This document shows, in pieces, positions 1 through 9,035 of a stretch of DNA of 64,000 nucleotides. The DNA comes from Vreelandella neptunia (GTDB lineage Bacteria; Pseudomonadota; Gammaproteobacteria; Pseudomonadales; Halomonadaceae): the NCBI RefSeq assembly GCF_022489065.1, contig NZ_JAKVTW010000003.1:186001-250000 (forward strand), read 5' to 3'. Position 1 is the first letter of the stretch. Every line of letters starts with the position of its first letter. A program made the translations under genes and the position numbers. The notes below the pieces were generated by a model, which did not search any database, was not told the DNA's origin, and was given only the letters and a program-made list of their open reading frames with translations.

Positions 1-138
1 GTCGCCCCAGCGGTACTCCCAGCTGTTTAGCGGCTGGGGTAAGGTATCTGCCTCTAACGCACTAGCAGATGCCAATAACACGGCAAGAAATATCAATAAC
101 CGAATGCCATGGCGTACGATGTAACCACGAAGCAGCAT
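1..138 (-). CDS. N-terminus of exported or membrane sensor-like protein (partial)
   Basis: Only the first 46 codons are inside the window; the gene runs off the left edge. The start has an AGGA Shine-Dalgarno 8 nt upstream. Residues about 12-27 form a hydrophobic stretch ending in ASASA, a likely signal peptide. The following residues include NSWEYRWGD, which resembles the beginning of periplasmic sensor domains of the 7TMR-DISM kind found in membrane cyclases and phosphatases. That family assignment is inference from a short motif; only the export signal is directly visible. Confidence 0.5.
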   Translation of the reverse strand, partial: MLLRGYIVRHGIRLLIFLAVLLASASALEADTLPQPLNSWEYRWGD

Positions 139-330
139 GGTGAACGTCCTGATTTAGAACAAGATATACATTCCATGGATAGTTGCATCAACCGATGACA
201 AAACGAAGGATTAATACAGTATTTCGCCCAGAATTTATGAGCGGATGGTAGCTAGTTTAGCTAAAAATGGGTCCGGGCGATGATGTTTACTTCAACGTTT
301 GATGACGGGTAACGGATAAATGGAGAGCAC

Positions 331-360
331 AAAAAAGCCAGACCCCTTGGGGCCCGGCTT
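331..360 (-). terminator. Rho-independent terminator of qmcA operon
   Basis: Read on the minus strand, a GC-rich stem (AAGCCGGGCCCC / GGGGTCTGGCTT) is followed by a T run at 336-331. It lies 33 nt past the qmcA stop codon and fits the 3' end of the nfeD-qmcA transcript. Confidence 0.8.
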
Positions 361-392
361 ATCACAATGTCTGTGGTTTATTGGTCGCGTGA

Positions 393-1445
393 TTAGTGGC
401 CGCTGACGGCTCCGCCTACTATCCCACTACGAAAATCGTTATCACTGCCACCACGGTTTTTAAGGTGATTACCCACCGTATCTTCAGGTGAACCGGCCAT
501 TTCGCGGAACATACCCATGGAACCAAGCAGCGCCGACGATTCATAAGGCACGAATACCCGTTCGCCATCTTTCGCCATATTAGGCAGCACCTTGATATAG
601 CTTTGACCGAGCAGGTAACCCACTACCGTGCGCTTATTCTCCTCACTATCCCCGATGGCGCTAAGTACGAGCTTAATAGACTCCTGCTCACCCTGTGCGC
701 GCAGAATAGCGGACTCTTTATCGCCTTGAGCGTTAAGAATCGATGACTCACGTTGGCCCTGGGCCATGGCAATTGCCGCTGATTTTTCACCTTCTGCTTC
801 GGTGACGGTCGCACGGCGTTTACGCTCAGCGGCCATTTGCAGGCGCATGGCGGTTTCCACCTCTTCCGGCATGGCTATATCCTGCACTTCTACGCGAGAT
901 ATTTTTATGCCCCACTTAGAAGCGGGCTCTTCCATTGCCGCCTGGATCTCATTGTTCACTTCCGCGCGGGATTCGAACAGCTTATCCAGCTCCATCTTGC
1001 CGACGACTGAACGCAGTGTTGTCTTGGCCAGTACCTCAACTGCCTGGCTCATATTGACGACCTCATAAACGGCCCGCTTAGGGTCAATAATCTGGTAGTA
1101 GAGCGCGCCATTGATACGCACCGTGACGTTATCGGTGGTAACCACCGGCTGGCCGGGGAAGTCCATGACCGTTTCGCGGCGGTCGATCCTGATTTCATCT
1201 GTGGTGATCGCGGTGTATTCCTCTCCGAGTTTGCGATAGCGCAGCATGGTGATGGCGCGGGGTTGTTCGATAAACGGGATAATAATGTTAATACCACTTT
1301 CCAATACGCGATTGAAAGACCCGAGCCGTTCCACCACCATGACTTCAGATTGACGGATAATGATTAAGCCTTTAGAAATGATCATGACCGCGATTGCCAC
1401 AACAATTAGGCTGATTATTAAACCTGGGCTAATAGGTAAATCCAT
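393..1445 (-). CDS. qmcA: SPFH/stomatin-family membrane protein (QmcA-like)
   Basis: A 350-residue stomatin/prohibitin-family protein. One N-terminal membrane segment (about 8-30) is followed by the SPFH domain beginning near VVERLGSF (37-44), and then an Ala/Glu-rich coiled region (about 205-270) with repeated AQG(D/E)(K/Q)ES motifs. Family members form large oligomeric microdomain scaffolds in the inner membrane and are thought to modulate proteases and membrane organisation. The gene follows the NfeD-like gene by only 2 nt. That pairing is the well-known partner arrangement of this family (E. coli ybbJ-qmcA), so co-transcription and a joint complex are likely. Confidence 0.85.
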   Translation of the reverse strand: MDLPISPGLIISLIVVAIAVMIISKGLIIIRQSEVMVVERLGSFNRVLESGINIIIPFIEQPRAITMLRYRKLGEEYTAITTDEIRIDRRETVMDFPGQPVVTTDNVTVRINGALYYQIIDPKRAVYEVVNMSQAVEVLAKTTLRSVVGKMELDKLFESRAEVNNEIQAAMEEPASKWGIKISRVEVQDIAMPEEVETAMRLQMAAERKRRATVTEAEGEKSAAIAMAQGQRESSILNAQGDKESAILRAQGEQESIKLVLSAIGDSEENKRTVVGYLLGQSYIKVLPNMAKDGERVFVPYESSALLGSMGMFREMAGSPEDTVGNHLKNRGGSDNDFRSGIVGGAVSGH

Positions 1446-1447
1446 GA

Positions 1448-1942
1448 TTAAGGTTCCTTGCGTAGAGAATTGTCATCTTGAGGAGCGATGTCTGCGGGTT
1501 GATGTAGCGTGACCAAAGCGGTAGTACCTTCAAAACGCCTAAACACCACCGTTGTACCTGTGGGGAACTCGGTTTCACCACTATCAAGGTCGCGTAAACG
1601 GTAGAAATCACCATTCACTTTAATGCCAGTGGCATCATCAAAATCACGCCGCAGGGTTGTGTAGTGATTGCCTTTCTCGACGCCTGTGCCAGTGGTGCCG
1701 TAAGCCACCCCCCGGGGAGAGAAGCGAGGACGAATGACCATAACGCATAGCGGCAGCAGTACTCCCGCAAAAATAGCCATGCTGAGCATTTGCCAAGGGA
1801 GCGTTAATCCCAGTGCAGTAACCGCCGCCGTTAGCGCCGCGGCGATACCCAGCGCAAGCAGTACCATCGCGCCAGAGGTCAGCTCTGCCAAACTTAATAG
1901 CAGGGCGAGTACCAGCCAGCTGTAAGCCGGATTCCAGTCCAT
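1448..1942 (-). CDS. NfeD-like membrane protein (YbbJ type)
   Basis: A 164-residue protein starting MDWNPAYSW. This start is preferred over a longer in-frame one because GGAGAG lies 6 nt upstream of the ATG. The N-terminal half carries two to three hydrophobic segments (about 6-80). The C-terminal half is a soluble OB-fold-like NfeD domain with the typical 'G..GVE...Y...DF' and 'GTTVVFRRFEGTTALV' type stretches. NfeD short forms partner SPFH proteins, here the next gene downstream (2 nt gap). It lacks the ClpP-like protease domain of long NfeD proteins. Confidence 0.8.
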   Translation of the reverse strand: MDWNPAYSWLVLALLLSLAELTSGAMVLLALGIAAALTAAVTALGLTLPWQMLSMAIFAGVLLPLCVMVIRPRFSPRGVAYGTTGTGVEKGNHYTTLRRDFDDATGIKVNGDFYRLRDLDSGETEFPTGTTVVFRRFEGTTALVTLHQPADIAPQDDNSLRKEP

Positions 1943-2064
1943 GTGCTCTCCAATGCAATGTATCGGTGATGCCTTACAGGGTAACTCACTTGGCACGTCT
2001 TGACCTGTGGGCTGCCTGTAGGTTTTAAACTTTAATTACCATCACTGCCGATAAGAGCATTGCT

Positions 2065-2496
2065 ATGCCTATTTATGCCAACAGCCCGTTGTCCACTGTC
2101 CGGCCATCCTCTGTTTTGAAAATGGCTGCAAGCCTATGTGTAGTAGCCGGAGTGCTGGTAGCGCCGTATATCTATGCCCAAGAGCACGGTCACCATGGTA
2201 GTCACGGTGACCAACGAACCGCTGCCGACTCCCACAGCGATAACCCTGCCGTGGCCGCCTACCAAGCCGCCAGTGAACGTATGCACGAAGATATGGCAAT
2301 GGCGTTCACAGGCAACCCTGATGTCGATTTCGCGCAAGGCATGATTCCTCACCACGAGGGTGCGATTGCCATGGCGGAAATTGTGCTGGAGCACGGCGAA
2401 GACGACGAGATTCGTCAGCTGGCCGAGGAAATTATTGCTGCTCAGGAGAGTGAAATTGCTTTTTTGAAAGCGTGGTTAAAGCGTCAAGGTCTCTAA
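2065..2496 (+). CDS. DUF305 family exported protein
   Basis: A 143-residue protein. A signal peptide is visible (about 1-38, hydrophobic core 20-36, ending near YAQ). A His-rich stretch follows (EHGHHGSHGD, 40-49), then a four-helix DUF305/ferritin-like domain with the hallmark MIPHHEGAIAMA (93-104). DUF305 proteins such as cyanobacterial CopM are linked to periplasmic metal, especially copper, handling; the HH pair and His-rich linker are consistent with metal binding. The exact metal is not shown here. No copper efflux genes are adjacent. Confidence 0.85.
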   Translation: MPIYANSPLSTVRPSSVLKMAASLCVVAGVLVAPYIYAQEHGHHGSHGDQRTAADSHSDNPAVAAYQAASERMHEDMAMAFTGNPDVDFAQGMIPHHEGAIAMAEIVLEHGEDDEIRQLAEEIIAAQESEIAFLKAWLKRQGL

Positions 2497-2586
2497 ACGG
2501 ATTGTGGTCATTGTGGCGTGCCACTCATGTTGAAGAGAGTGCTATCCTGCCTGCCTTCATAAGTAGTGAAATTAAAGGAGAAGGGC

Positions 2587-3309
2587 GTGTCGGGCGTGGT
2601 CTACTGGCTGGATATGGCGGGTGTCATCGTGTTCGCGCTGTCGGGCGTGATTTTGGCGTGCCGTTCGCGCATGGATCCGATTGGCATGCTGGTGCTGGCA
2701 GCGGTGACCGGTATTGGCGGGGGCACGCTGCGTGATTTAGTACTCGGTGTTCGGCCGGTGTTCTGGGTGACAGATCCAACTTATCTGTGGGTGATTTTAG
2801 CCACCGTGGGCGTGTCGGTCATGGGGTTTCACTATATCCACCGCCTGTCGCGGGGCTTTTTGCCCATCGCCGATGCATTCGGGTTAGCGCTGTTCACCGT
2901 CATTGGTGCCCATAAAGCGCTGCTGCTGGGCACATCCGGCATGGTGGCCGTGTTGATGGGCATGATGACCGGTGTGGCAGGTGGCATGATTCGTGATGTG
3001 TTGGCCCAGCGGGTGCCCATGGTGCTGCGCGAAGAGATTTACGCGACGGCCGCCATGGCGGGCGGGATCGTTTACGTGGCACTACATGCTTTGGGAGTGC
3101 CGCTCACTATAGCGATTGCCGCTTCATTAAGCGTGACATTAGGGCTGCGTTTGGCGGCGATCCATTGGCACCTAGCACTGCCGGTCTTTGCCTGGGTGAC
3201 GGTTCCGCCAAAAACCCTTGATGAGACGGCGGCGCCCCTCTCTACCCCACAAAAGGCCAAAGAGCGGGTGAGGATGATTCGCCGTGATCGCAAAAAGACG
3301 AAGGGTTAA
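2587..3309 (+). CDS. TRIC-type cation channel / UPF0126 membrane protein
   Basis: A 240-residue polytopic membrane protein with about seven hydrophobic helices. It is built from an internal repeat whose two halves each carry a glycine-rich GG-(T/M)-x-RD motif (GGGTLRDLVLG, GGMIRDVLA), the signature of the YadS/YicG UPF0126 family. Bacterial homologues of eukaryotic TRIC channels belong here, and several close YicG-type relatives have been proposed to be glycine transporters. The GTG at 2587 is chosen because AAAGGAG ends 6 nt before it; an upstream in-frame GTG at 2566 lies before that Shine-Dalgarno. A basic tail (MIRRDRKKTKG) ends the protein. Confidence 0.8.
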   Translation: MSGVVYWLDMAGVIVFALSGVILACRSRMDPIGMLVLAAVTGIGGGTLRDLVLGVRPVFWVTDPTYLWVILATVGVSVMGFHYIHRLSRGFLPIADAFGLALFTVIGAHKALLLGTSGMVAVLMGMMTGVAGGMIRDVLAQRVPMVLREEIYATAAMAGGIVYVALHALGVPLTIAIAASLSVTLGLRLAAIHWHLALPVFAWVTVPPKTLDETAAPLSTPQKAKERVRMIRRDRKKTKG

Positions 3310-3312
3310 TGA

Positions 3313-6300
3313 TTACGGCCTAGGAAAACGATGCGCATCCCGCCAGCGATCAAACCAGCGGCGCGGTTGAATAACCCGCAGGGTTGGCTCGCTATCTCTC
3401 AATTCCACGCCTAATCCCAGTACCCCAAGGCGCGCATAAAGTGCGCCGTTAGCGCTGCGTTCTGCCAGCGTGATATCGGAAAGTAGCAGCAGCGGTCCGC
3501 CGGTCAGCGTCAAGTCTTGCAGGCTAATTTGCTCGCCATTGATCTGTAGTTGCGCGGTACCTTTAATATCATGAACATCTAGCAAACGGCCTAACCAGTC
3601 ACTGTCTCGGGCACGGGCTAGAAAAAGTCGTGCAAGTAACCCGGTGTCACGCATTTCAAGACGTAGCTGGCTGGCTAAGCGAATGGGGTTTTCCCACGCT
3701 AGCTGGCCATTCAGCATGGAAAGCTGTACCCACCAACCTGCGTCCTGAGTGCCATCCTCGCTCTGACGGAAAACATTTTCCAGGCGTAGAAGTGAATCAT
3801 TGGCGGTAAAGCGCCGTGTTTCCAGGTCGCCTTCGGTTAAATGCAAGTAGAGATGCAAATCACCGCGAAGCCGCTGGTCTAGCAGTGCTAACTCGGCACC
3901 AAAGGCGCGTAGCGTTATTTCTCCCTGGGCATTTAGTCCTTCCAGTAACCACTCGCTTTCAAGTCTGGCTTGCCCGCCAAGTAAGGTGATACCCGCTCCT
4001 TCAGGCAAGTAGCGGTTATAACGAGTGAAGTCGGGCACCTCGGTAATGGGCAGCGCTATACGGGTAGTGAAGTGCTCGGGATGAGGGGATTCGAGCACAT
4101 CGCTAAACTGCTCGGTTTGCGTCGTAAGGGCAAAATGGCGGCCCTCCAGGTGCGGGCTGTCATCATCTTGGCGTCTTAACGCAAAGCGGGGAATGCCAAG
4201 CGAGAGTTGGGCCTGCTCGGGGCTATCTAATTGAGCGGTAAGCTCACCCCGACCGGTGACAAGATAGTCTAAAAACGAGACTTCGAGCTGGTCGGCATTG
4301 ACCCGTAAACGGGTGGGGGCCAGCAAGCGGTCATTGCTAAAGGCGCCTTGGGCAAACAACTGGCCTTCACCGGCGATGGTCAGCCCGTGAGCGTCAGGCA
4401 AGAAGGTATTTAAAAAACCGAGCTGCTGCACGCTTCCTGCAAGGGTAAACTGGCCGCTAGGCTCGTCATTTTGCCGCTGAAAACGGCCGTCGGACAACGC
4501 TAGTACGCTGTCTAAACGCTCGCTTGGTTGGTCGGTGTCGGCCAATTGCCAGTTTAACCGGGTACCGCTGATATCCAGCGTTGAGCCATCCATCGCTGCC
4601 TGCTGAATGGGTAGGAACAGCTGCATATCACTGGTGAGCGCACCCGCCTGCTCACCGTGCTGCCAGCGCGTAGTAAGCCCGTTGCCAGCTAAATGTATCT
4701 CTCCGCTTAGCTGTTCTGACGCAATCGAAAGCCGACCGTGACTTTCAGCTTGCCCGCTAAGTAACTGCAGTGGCGCTGGGTCTGGCAAAATTGCCTCTAA
4801 GTAGCTTTGTAAAACAGCGATATTCGGTAGACGCGCCCTTGTCCAGCTTAGCGTTGCTGAGGCCTCTTCACGTACTGTTTCAGTATCAATGGGGCTGGTA
4901 GCGTCGATATTGATATCGGCATTGGCAAGCAGTTGGCGCTCTTGGTGGTGCAGCGTGGCATCGGTAAAGCTGAGCGTTGCCTCGATGGTCTCCTCTGGCG
5001 TAAGTTGGGCATTAAGTGAGCCACTTCCTTGAGCGATAAAGCCGAGCGTATCGGCGGCGAGTTCCGGCGCTTGAATGTTCAGTTGGGCATCAAAAGGACG
5101 CGATTGGCGAATGCTCGCCGAGGCCTCAATTTGGCCATGGCCGGTAAGACGGATAGCCTGTTTCGCAGAATCGGGGCCGTCACTATTAGGCCCATCGATG
5201 CTTTTTTGTTCACTATCCGTTCCTTTGCCATCAAGCGTCAGGTAACGATCAAGCATATCCAAACGAGTGATATCACCCCGCAAGGCTAGCGCCGCCGAAG
5301 TGGGAAGGTCCAGTTGATCCAGGCGCCGGTTAGGAATTTGAGTAGTAAGGCGTAGCTCGGCGTGCTCCGCGTAAGGGTGCGTATCAGCGAGTTCTACATC
5401 GGTAAGCTGCGTGGAAAAATGCAGCTGGTCGTTCTCGACAGCCAAGCGAACGCTTCCTTGGCCGGTAGCCGTATGGTGTGGCGAGGGATTGTCTGCAATT
5501 ATCCAGCGGGGTGAGTCACTGAGGCTACGCAAACTGGGGCTGCGCAAACGTTGTTCATCAACGGCTAAGCGCAGCATGGGCGCATCCAGAGTGAGTTCAC
5601 TATCAGGCTGTAATATGCCGTCTGTTAGCATTAGCGCTCCTGATAGCGCTCCTCGCCCCTCCAGGGTTAGCCAGGGCAGGGCGCCTAGGTAGGGCATAAA
5701 CACATCCCAGGCATCTGCCTGTGCGTCCAACTGAAGTTGTGCAGAAAGTGCCGACAATAGATCGGCGTTCAATTCGCCGCTGCTGGTGTCAACAGAGGTT
5801 ATCGAATTGAGCGTTGCATCAGCATTAAGATTAATATCACGCACTAAGGTCGCTTGATCGCTCAAGCGAACTAAACGACCATTGGTAATGGCGAGGGAAA
5901 TATTAGGAATCGCTAGGGTGTCGCGACTTAGCGTGGTCTCCGCTACTTGCAGTTGGCCGTCAGCTTCAAGCGCGATATCACCCACGGTCAAGCGGCGAAT
6001 GCCCTCGGCATCAAGGGCGTCGATATGCAGCTCGCCGCGTAATAGCGAGAGCAGCGAAAGCGAAAGAGTGGCGCGTTCGGCTTCAATGGTAATGGGCAGT
6101 GCCTCATCCTGGCGGGCGATATAAAGTCCCTCTACTTCCCAGCGGCCAGGGTGTCGGCTAGCACCTTTGTCCCAGCGGATATCGACACCTTCAAATTGTG
6201 AAATGCGTGTGGGCAGCCACTGGCTGTTGAGGAGCCAATAGCTGCCCGCCACCCAGATTAAGATGAAAAACAGTAGGCCAATCAATACCCTCTGCATTAG

Positions 6301-6339
6301 ATGAGGTAGGCGATTTTTACGAGTGTTCACGTCTGACAT
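3313..6339 (-). CDS. Very large AsmA/YdbH-like periplasmic protein
   Basis: A 1008-residue protein with a single N-terminal membrane anchor (about 16-33, preceded by basic residues). A very long extracytoplasmic region of short beta-strand-like segments follows, rich in 'L.a..L.l.dg' repeats (for example LTLDAPMLRLAVDEQ, LQINGEQISLQDLTLTGG). This architecture resembles the AsmA/TamB/YdbH bridge proteins that carry phospholipids between membranes. I cannot name the exact subfamily: E. coli YdbH is shorter, and the usual ynbE/ydbL partners are absent. AGGGA lies 8 nt before the ATG. The stop faces the upstream TRIC gene (3 nt apart, convergent). Confidence 0.6.
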   Translation of the reverse strand: MSDVNTRKNRLPHLMQRVLIGLLFFILIWVAGSYWLLNSQWLPTRISQFEGVDIRWDKGASRHPGRWEVEGLYIARQDEALPITIEAERATLSLSLLSLLRGELHIDALDAEGIRRLTVGDIALEADGQLQVAETTLSRDTLAIPNISLAITNGRLVRLSDQATLVRDINLNADATLNSITSVDTSSGELNADLLSALSAQLQLDAQADAWDVFMPYLGALPWLTLEGRGALSGALMLTDGILQPDSELTLDAPMLRLAVDEQRLRSPSLRSLSDSPRWIIADNPSPHHTATGQGSVRLAVENDQLHFSTQLTDVELADTHPYAEHAELRLTTQIPNRRLDQLDLPTSAALALRGDITRLDMLDRYLTLDGKGTDSEQKSIDGPNSDGPDSAKQAIRLTGHGQIEASASIRQSRPFDAQLNIQAPELAADTLGFIAQGSGSLNAQLTPEETIEATLSFTDATLHHQERQLLANADINIDATSPIDTETVREEASATLSWTRARLPNIAVLQSYLEAILPDPAPLQLLSGQAESHGRLSIASEQLSGEIHLAGNGLTTRWQHGEQAGALTSDMQLFLPIQQAAMDGSTLDISGTRLNWQLADTDQPSERLDSVLALSDGRFQRQNDEPSGQFTLAGSVQQLGFLNTFLPDAHGLTIAGEGQLFAQGAFSNDRLLAPTRLRVNADQLEVSFLDYLVTGRGELTAQLDSPEQAQLSLGIPRFALRRQDDDSPHLEGRHFALTTQTEQFSDVLESPHPEHFTTRIALPITEVPDFTRYNRYLPEGAGITLLGGQARLESEWLLEGLNAQGEITLRAFGAELALLDQRLRGDLHLYLHLTEGDLETRRFTANDSLLRLENVFRQSEDGTQDAGWWVQLSMLNGQLAWENPIRLASQLRLEMRDTGLLARLFLARARDSDWLGRLLDVHDIKGTAQLQINGEQISLQDLTLTGGPLLLLSDITLAERSANGALYARLGVLGLGVELRDSEPTLRVIQPRRWFDRWRDAHRFPRP

Positions 6340-6448
6340 AGTGGCTTCCCTAGCAGATAACTCCTGTTGGGGCGTGTTTTATGGCATTATGCGCTGCGTT
6401 GGGCAGTGACGGGTTTTCGATTTCAACGCTAGGCAGGCAACAAACGCC

Positions 6449-7162
6449 ATGTTCAAGGATTTTTACGCGCAGCGCGGAGAGTATGTAGTGATCTCTGCAG
6501 AGCAGGCCAGTCGTTTCGCTAAAGGCGTGGCTGGTGACTACAACCCTATTCATAACCCGGATGCACGGCGCTTTTGTGTCCCCGGCGACCTGCTGTTTGC
6601 ACTCGTGCTCACGAAGTTTGGGTTGTCGCGGCAAATGGAATTTCGGTTTACCAATATGGTGGGCGCCGACACGCCGATAAAGTTTAGCGAAGCAGACAAC
6701 GGTACACTTCATGTTTGTGATGAGAGCGGCAAAGGCTACTTACAGGTGGTGCGTAGTGGTGACATTACCCACGATCCCGCTGTGGTGGAAGCATTTGCTC
6801 GTTGCTATGTCGCGTTTTCAGGTAAAAATTTTCCGCACTATCTCAAACCTTTAATGGAGCAACATGGGGTCATGTTTAACCCTAAACGTCCATTGGTGAT
6901 CTACGATAGCATGGGCTTTTCCCTTGAGCGTTTAGATGGCTTTTCTCCAGGGTTAACGCTGAACCACTCTTCGCTGGAGGTTCACGGTAAGCGCGCAGAC
7001 GCTCGCTTGGAGTTCTCGATTGAGTCCGCTGGTGAAGCGGTTGGGGTGGGCTCCAAGAAGCTTGTCGTGAGCGGCCTTTGCAATTACGACGCCGATGAAA
7101 TGGCCGCTATCGTAGAAGAGTTTTATCGTCTCAAGGCTGCTTACGAAACCGCCTCTGCCTAA
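6449..7162 (+). CDS. DUF3581 family protein
   Basis: A 237-residue soluble protein matching the DUF3581 family by memory of its conserved N-terminal blocks (AEQASRFAKGVAGDYNPIHN, then CVPGDLLFALVL, residues about 19-55). The D-NPIH block resembles the hydratase signature of MaoC/hot-dog proteins, so a thioester-related role is possible but unproven. Monocistronic in appearance: divergent from the AsmA-like gene and followed by a terminator. No strong Shine-Dalgarno precedes the ATG. Confidence 0.75.
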   Translation: MFKDFYAQRGEYVVISAEQASRFAKGVAGDYNPIHNPDARRFCVPGDLLFALVLTKFGLSRQMEFRFTNMVGADTPIKFSEADNGTLHVCDESGKGYLQVVRSGDITHDPAVVEAFARCYVAFSGKNFPHYLKPLMEQHGVMFNPKRPLVIYDSMGFSLERLDGFSPGLTLNHSSLEVHGKRADARLEFSIESAGEAVGVGSKKLVVSGLCNYDADEMAAIVEEFYRLKAAYETASA

Positions 7163-7175
7163 ACGGTGCTGTTTG

Positions 7176-7201
7176 CTTAGCCTCTTGCGAGGCTAAGTTT
7201 T
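7176..7201 (+). terminator. Rho-independent terminator after DUF3581 gene
   Basis: A perfect 9-bp stem (CTTAGCCTC / GAGGCTAAG) with a 4-nt loop is followed by TTTT, 13 nt after the stop codon. A third copy of the AGAGGCTAAG arm follows at 7203-7212, which could form an alternative hairpin. Confidence 0.8.
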
Positions 7202-7226
7202 GAGAGGCTAAGCGTTGTAGTTTCAC

Positions 7227-8951
7227 CTATTCACTAGGCTTTTCTTGTACTGATAACCCCACGGTGGTGATGCGGCCACCGAGTGTTTCTAATACCGCCA
7301 GCATAATTCCCTCAATGTGTAGTGAGGCTCCCACCTCAGGCTGGCTGGGTAGCGTATCGCGAATCAGCGAATCCAGCGTTGTTTGCCCATCCTCTGTTTT
7401 GATCAACAAACCATACGAATGGCATAAGTCATCTATTTTGGTGCTACCTTTGAGCTTTAGCTCCTGGTCAGGCAGTTCATCGCTGACGACCCCAACAGCG
7501 TCTGAAAAGACGCAATCAATAAACGCTCGCGTTTCCGGTCGTAGCACCACAAATAGATGGTCACCCGCCATTAGCTCTGTCGAGCCGCGTGGGGGGATCA
7601 CATCTTTTCCACGGGTAATCATGGCGACAACGGTGGTATCCGGGAGGGCCATTTGTGACAGCCGTCGTCCTGCCGCACGGGGGTGATCACTCAAGGTGTA
7701 CTCCACAATATCGGCATCGACTTCCTCTAGTGCGGTAATTTCAAGGCTGGCGGCGGGTACTGCCGGTGGCTTTTCGGTCAGCCTCAGTTTACGCGCTACG
7801 ATGGGCAGCGTGGTTCCCTGAATAGTGGCTGAAATCAGCACCACGAAAAACACTACGTTGAAAATTAACTCCGCCCCTTCCAGGCCAAACATAAGCGGAA
7901 AAATAGCTAAAATAATGGGCACAGAGCCGCGTAACCCAACCCAAGCGACTAAGCTGGCTTCACGAGCATTAAAGCCAAACATTTTCATGATGGGCAGAAC
8001 GGCGATAGGGCGAGCGACCAAAATAAGCACTGCCGCGATCAATAGCCCTTCCAGCCACACATCCAATAGTGACACAGGGTTAATCAGCAGCCCCAATACC
8101 ACGAACATCACGATTTGGCTTAACCACGCGAGTCCGTCATGAAACAAGAAGGTACTGCGCTGAAAGGCGATTCGGTGATTGCCGATGAACACCCCAGTCA
8201 AGAAAATAGCCAGGAAACCGCTGCCGCCCAGGTTGGCTGAGATGCCGAAAGAGAGAAAACCGCAAGCAGCAACCATGACCGGGTAAAGCCCAGAGGCGAC
8301 CAGGTGAATGCGGTTGATGAGTTTTACCGATACCCAGCCAACCCCTAATCCCACTAAGCCACCTAAGCCCATTTGCAGAATAAAAAGTTTAAGTAACCCT
8401 GCGCCAGGCTCCATGTTATTAACCAGTACCTCTAGTAGGCCTACGGTTAAGAAAATAGCCATTGGGTCGTTCGAGGCGCTTTCAATCTCCAAGGTCGACT
8501 TAAGCTTTTTGTTAATATGTATGCCAGCATTGCGCAACAACGAAAACACCGCTGCGGCGTCTGTAGAGCCCACAATGGCGCCCAGTAAAAAACCCTCTAA
8601 TAGTGGCAGACCTAGAATATAGGCAGCGGCTAAACCGGTAATAAGAGCGGTAATTAGTACCCCGACTGTGGCGAGTAGTGAAGCAGGCTTCCATACTTTT
8701 TTAATCGAGGAAGTGGGGGTTTGTAGCCCGCCATCGAACAGAATCATCGCCAGCGCCAGCGTACCTAACGCATGGGCGCCTGCGGGGTTGTCGAAGGCGA
8801 TTCCGCCAATGCCACTCTCACCAGCAAGCATGCCTATCACTAAAAATAGGACTAACACCGGCAAGCCAAGACGGGCGGAGAGCTTGCTGGAAACAATGCC
8901 CACTAGTATTAAAATCGCAGCAAGTAAAATGAGATGATCAACGGGAAACAT
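7227..8951 (-). CDS. nhaP2: K+/H+ antiporter NhaP2 (CvrA)
   Basis: A 574-residue CPA1 antiporter that exchanges cytoplasmic K+ (or Na+) for protons. About 12 membrane helices occupy residues 5-390. Conserved features include FDGG (72-75), STDAAAVF (129-136) and the ion-site Asn-Asp pair at 161-162 in ESASNDPMA. The cytoplasmic tail has a TrkA-C-like domain (about 405-475) and a CorC/HlyC-like domain (about 490-570), the domain order of NhaP2. It is probably used for ion and osmotic homeostasis. There is no convincing Shine-Dalgarno; TTCCCGTTT repeats flank the start codon. Confidence 0.9.
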   Translation of the reverse strand: MFPVDHLILLAAILILVGIVSSKLSARLGLPVLVLFLVIGMLAGESGIGGIAFDNPAGAHALGTLALAMILFDGGLQTPTSSIKKVWKPASLLATVGVLITALITGLAAAYILGLPLLEGFLLGAIVGSTDAAAVFSLLRNAGIHINKKLKSTLEIESASNDPMAIFLTVGLLEVLVNNMEPGAGLLKLFILQMGLGGLVGLGVGWVSVKLINRIHLVASGLYPVMVAACGFLSFGISANLGGSGFLAIFLTGVFIGNHRIAFQRSTFLFHDGLAWLSQIVMFVVLGLLINPVSLLDVWLEGLLIAAVLILVARPIAVLPIMKMFGFNAREASLVAWVGLRGSVPIILAIFPLMFGLEGAELIFNVVFFVVLISATIQGTTLPIVARKLRLTEKPPAVPAASLEITALEEVDADIVEYTLSDHPRAAGRRLSQMALPDTTVVAMITRGKDVIPPRGSTELMAGDHLFVVLRPETRAFIDCVFSDAVGVVSDELPDQELKLKGSTKIDDLCHSYGLLIKTEDGQTTLDSLIRDTLPSQPEVGASLHIEGIMLAVLETLGGRITTVGLSVQEKPSE

Positions 8952-9035
8952 AAACGGGAAACCCTTTTAAACGGTACCTATAGCACACTGGCAGTGAGCC
9001 CTTTTGGCTGCCAGCAACAATTAAATAAACGAGAA

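Noticed and set aside
6350-6712. 120-residue minus-strand frame
   Set aside because: It lies antisense to the DUF3581 gene and its promoter region and shows no motif or Shine-Dalgarno.
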